This document shows positions 61,483-64,000 of a stretch of DNA of 64,000 nt, piece after piece. The notes below the pieces were generated by a model. The model ran no database searches and had not been told where the DNA came from. It saw only the letters and a program-made list of their open reading frames with translations. Each line of letters starts with the position of its first letter. The stretch's first letter is position 1. The DNA is taken from positions 1-64,000 of the forward strand of contig NZ_FQZM01000013.1 in NCBI RefSeq assembly GCF_900142025.1, read 5' to 3'. Made by a program: the position numbers and the translations under genes. The DNA comes from Desulfofundulus thermosubterraneus DSM 16057. Its GTDB lineage: Bacteria; Bacillota; Desulfotomaculia; Desulfotomaculales; Desulfovirgulaceae.

Positions 61483-62538
61483 TCACAAAGCTTCGTGCGG
61501 ATAATGGTTATCCGTCTCCCTTCTCAAAGGTTTTGAACGGTAATCGTGCCAGCGTAGCAGGGTGGCTCCCCAGGTGAGACCTGCGCCAAAGGCCACCAGC
61601 ACCACGTGATCGCCGTTCTGGATACGTCCCGCTTCCAGAGCCTCGTGCAAAGCCAGGGGAATGGAAGCGGCTGAAGTATTGCCGTAACGGTCCACATTGA
61701 TCCATACCCGTTCTAAAGGCAGGTCAAGCCTTTTAGCGGCGGCCTCGATAATGCGGGTGTTGGCCTGGTGGGGAATTAAAAAATCCAGCTCTTTTGTATC
61801 CAGACCGGCTGCCTGCAAAACCTCCCGGCAGCTCTCTTCCATCACCTTGACGGCAAACTTAAATACTTCCCGGCCATTCATATGTATGAAGTGCTGTTTT
61901 TTAGCCAGTGTTTCCTCCGATGCCGGGCAACGGGAAAGGCCCGCCGGAAGGGATAAAAGAGGTCCCCCCGATCCCTCCGCACCCAAACGGGTGGCCAGGA
62001 TGCCGTAGCCCTCAGGCACTGGACCCATAACTACTGCCCCGGCGCCGTCACCAAAGAGGACACACGTGTTGCGATCCTGCCAGTTCACCAACCGGCTCAG
62101 GACCTCAGTGCCAATGACCAGAACGGTTCTGGCAGCCCGGGCGGCGATAAACTGGCTGCCGCAGGCCAGGGCGTATATAAAGCCGGTACACCCCGCCTGA
62201 ACGTCAAAGGCCCCGGCCTTTTTTGCCCCCAGGGCATGCTGCACCAGACAGGCCGTGGCCGGGAACAACATGTCCGGGCTGTTGGTAGCCACGATTATTA
62301 AATCAATTTCCTCACCGGCAACCCCGGCATCCTCCAGGGCCTGCCGGGCGGCCTGAACGGCCAGGTCGGAAGCTGCCTCGTGATCCGCAGCAATATGTCT
62401 TGTCCGGATGCCCGTGCGGGTGCGGATCCACTCGTCACTGGTGTCCACCATACGCTCCAAATCTGCATTGGTAAGTACCCGTTCAGGCACATAAATGCCC
62501 GTCCCCCAAATTCCTGCGGGCAAAATTTGTTTGGACAT
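61483..62538 (-). CDS. fabH: 3-oxoacyl-ACP synthase III
   Basis: 351 residues. Active-site Cys in FDVQAGCTGFIYALA, His in PHQANTRIIEAAAKRL, Asn in YGNTSAASIPLAL. It starts fatty acid synthesis from acyl-CoA and malonyl-ACP. The C-terminus runs past the normal end (about 25 residues after LTWGATLLRW). It shares one base with plsX. Confidence 0.95.
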   Translation of the reverse strand: MSKQILPAGIWGTGIYVPERVLTNADLERMVDTSDEWIRTRTGIRTRHIAADHEAASDLAVQAARQALEDAGVAGEEIDLIIVATNSPDMLFPATACLVQHALGAKKAGAFDVQAGCTGFIYALACGSQFIAARAARTVLVIGTEVLSRLVNWQDRNTCVLFGDGAGAVVMGPVPEGYGILATRLGAEGSGGPLLSLPAGLSRCPASEETLAKKQHFIHMNGREVFKFAVKVMEESCREVLQAAGLDTKELDFLIPHQANTRIIEAAAKRLDLPLERVWINVDRYGNTSAASIPLALHEALEAGRIQNGDHVVLVAFGAGLTWGATLLRWHDYRSKPLRRETDNHYPHEAL

Positions 62539-63548
62539 TAATTTATCCCCACTTTCTGGTGCTCCGCCATGTCTTCAATACTGCTCCGGATGGCGCTTAC
62601 CAGGCCGGTTTCAACCGCTTCCCTGGCCCTTTTAATGGCGTTTTTGATCGCCCGGGCAGTGGAACTGCCGTGACAAATGATGGATACCCCGTTGACTCCT
62701 AAAAGCGGTGCGCCACCGTACTCCGCATAATCGATGCGCCTTTCAAAGCACTTTAAAGCAGAGATAGCCATGGCCGTACCCATTTTGGCCAGCCAGCTCC
62801 TGGTAACTTCCTCCTTGATCATTCCCAGCAGTGCCGTGGCCAGCCCTTCTCCGGCCTTTAAAACAATGTTCCCCACAAAACCATCGCAAACTACCACGTC
62901 TACCGTACCGGCGAAGATATCCCGCCCCTCCACGTTACCGATAAAGTTTATTTTTGCCTGGCGCAGAAGGGGAAAGGTGGCCAGGGTGAGTTCGTTGCCC
63001 TTTGTTTCTTCTTCACCCACATTTAAAAGGCCAACCCGGGGCCGGGGAACGCCCAGGATTTTTTCGGCATACAGGGAACCCATAATGGCAAACTGCAATA
63101 AATGGTGGGGTTTGCAGTCCACGTTGGCTCCCGCATCTAAAAGGACGGTTGTTCCCCCACGCCGGGGTAAAACACTGGCTATGGCCGGGCGGTCAATCCC
63201 CTGGATGCGTCCGAGACCTAAAAGGGAAGCCGCCATGGCCGCTCCCGTGCTGCCGGCAGAAACCAGGGCCGCTGCCTCCCCTTCCTTAACCAGCCTGACA
63301 GCCTGCACAATGGAAGACTGTTTCTTTCTCCGGACTGCTACGGCCGGATGTTCCCCCATGGCAATAATTTCCGGAGCGTGGAACACCTCAATAGGAGCCG
63401 GAGGTGACTGGCCCAGCTCGGCCAGAATTTTTTCCCGGTCCCCCACCAGAATGATCTCCTGGCGGTATTCCCGGGCCGCTTCCACTGCCCCCCGCACGAT
63501 TTCTCCCGGCGCATGGTCACCGCCCATGGCATCAACGGCAATTTTCAC
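62538..63548 (-). CDS. plsX: Acyl-ACP:phosphate acyltransferase PlsX
   Basis: 336 residues: AVDAMGGDHAPGEIVRGAVE, GSTGAAMAASLLGLGRI, RPAIASVLPRRGG, GVNGVSIICHGSS. It makes acyl-phosphate for glycerolipid synthesis. GTG start with GGAGGT 9 nt upstream, overlapping the fapR stop by 4 nt. Confidence 0.96.
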   Translation of the reverse strand: MKIAVDAMGGDHAPGEIVRGAVEAAREYRQEIILVGDREKILAELGQSPPAPIEVFHAPEIIAMGEHPAVAVRRKKQSSIVQAVRLVKEGEAAALVSAGSTGAAMAASLLGLGRIQGIDRPAIASVLPRRGGTTVLLDAGANVDCKPHHLLQFAIMGSLYAEKILGVPRPRVGLLNVGEEETKGNELTLATFPLLRQAKINFIGNVEGRDIFAGTVDVVVCDGFVGNIVLKAGEGLATALLGMIKEEVTRSWLAKMGTAMAISALKCFERRIDYAEYGGAPLLGVNGVSIICHGSSTARAIKNAIKRAREAVETGLVSAIRSSIEDMAEHQKVGIN

Positions 63549-64000
63549 TGCCGCCAGACCTCCTCTGCTATAGCGAAGATGAGAAATTTTCCTTCCAGCA
63601 CTACCTCATTATTGACTCTTGAGGCAACCCTTACCATATATTTATTGCCTTTTTTGCGCCTTACAAACGCTCTGGCTACCACCTTTTCCCCGCAGAACAC
63701 CGGCCGGCGGAAACTAACCTTGGTGGTGCCGGTAAGGGCCACCTCCGCATCGCATAAAGCCACCGCCAGGGAGTTGGCCTGGGCAAACAAATAATGCCCC
63801 CGGGCCACGCGGGTGCGCTTGAGGGTCATCTCATCGGTGATGGTCAGTATGGAAACGCCCGATTTGCCTATATTCAGTTCCACCAGTTCACCCACCAGAT
63901 CGGTCTCACTCAAAGCCCGGAGCCGGCCGTAAACGCCCCGGGCCACCTGCTCTAAACGCTCTCGTTTTTCCGGAATATGTAACTCGCTGCGATCCAACCG
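63545..64000 (-). CDS. fapR: Fatty acid regulator FapR, N-terminus outside the window
   Basis: 151 visible residues from RLDRSELHIPEKRERLEQVA to the stop. The MaoC-like hotdog effector domain is visible: VVNNEVVLEGKFLIFA, GHYLFAQANSLAVALCDAEV, and KVSFRRPVFCGEKVVARAFV. FapR normally has ~190 residues with an N-terminal HTH, of which only the last helix junction is here. Malonyl-CoA relieves its repression of fap/fab genes, and plsX-fabH-fabK-fabD-fabG follow. The open frame runs off the right edge. Confidence 0.93.
   Translation of the reverse strand, partial: RLDRSELHIPEKRERLEQVARGVYGRLRALSETDLVGELVELNIGKSGVSILTITDEMTLKRTRVARGHYLFAQANSLAVALCDAEVALTGTTKVSFRRPVFCGEKVVARAFVRRKKGNKYMVRVASRVNNEVVLEGKFLIFAIAEEVWRQ

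Overview
The window looks like the chromosome of a GC-rich, Gram-positive, endospore-forming anaerobe, most like the Desulfotomaculum/Pelotomaculum branch of the Firmicutes. The reasons are a GerA/GerB/GerC germination operon, SLH-domain surface proteins, tandem Gram-positive-type cobalamin riboswitches, FapR-PlsX-FabH-FabK lipid genes, strong Shine-Dalgarno sites and many TTG/GTG starts. The species is inferred from gene content only.

Left third (1-28.3 kb): an unusual region built around corrinoids and metal chelation. A large CobN-type chelatase is preceded by a leader with a tiny ORF and a hairpin terminator. A spore germination operon follows. Next comes an ABC substrate-binding protein that sits behind a decayed copy of the cobN leader and cobN start. 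A second chelatase-type operon (DUF3842 protein, VWA/AAA+ ChlD-like, AAA+ ChlI-like with a His-rich tail, ABC-2 transporter) lies behind a third leader of similar design. The block ends with a cobalamin-riboswitch-controlled operon: two S-layer proteins with an alpha/alpha-toroid domain, one of which also has a transcobalamin-like C-terminal domain (DUF4430), then a membrane-anchored DUF4430 protein and a complete ECF transporter (T, fused A-A', S). I read this as a bacterial analogue of intrinsic factor feeding an ECF transporter. Both riboswitches carry a ~98 bp inverted-repeat element in the same peripheral hairpin, and three more copies of that element lie elsewhere in the window.

Middle (28.3-43 kb): a VapC/AbrB module; a LytS/LytR two-component system next to a CstA transporter with candidate LytTR boxes; a macro-domain protein; a glutamine amidotransferase; the pabA-pabB-pabC cluster; a stalk-domain surface protein; a diguanylate cyclase; and a small graveyard holding an internally deleted integrase, a truncated Rpn-type nuclease and a MazF/PemK toxin with one nonsense codon.

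Right (43-64 kb): rlmI-like methyltransferase; a methylthioadenosine/SAH salvage operon (mtnP, mtnA, ahcY, class II aldolase, mtaD); an ArsR regulator with two tiny helical proteins; CBO0543-like membrane proteins; two FAD oxidoreductases around an orphan GerB permease; and the housekeeping run fapR-plsX-fabH-fabK-fabD-fabG-acpP-fabF-rnc-ftsY, all on the minus strand. The copper-amine-oxidase-like gene at the left edge and fapR at the right edge are cut by the window. No rRNA, tRNA or CRISPR array was found.
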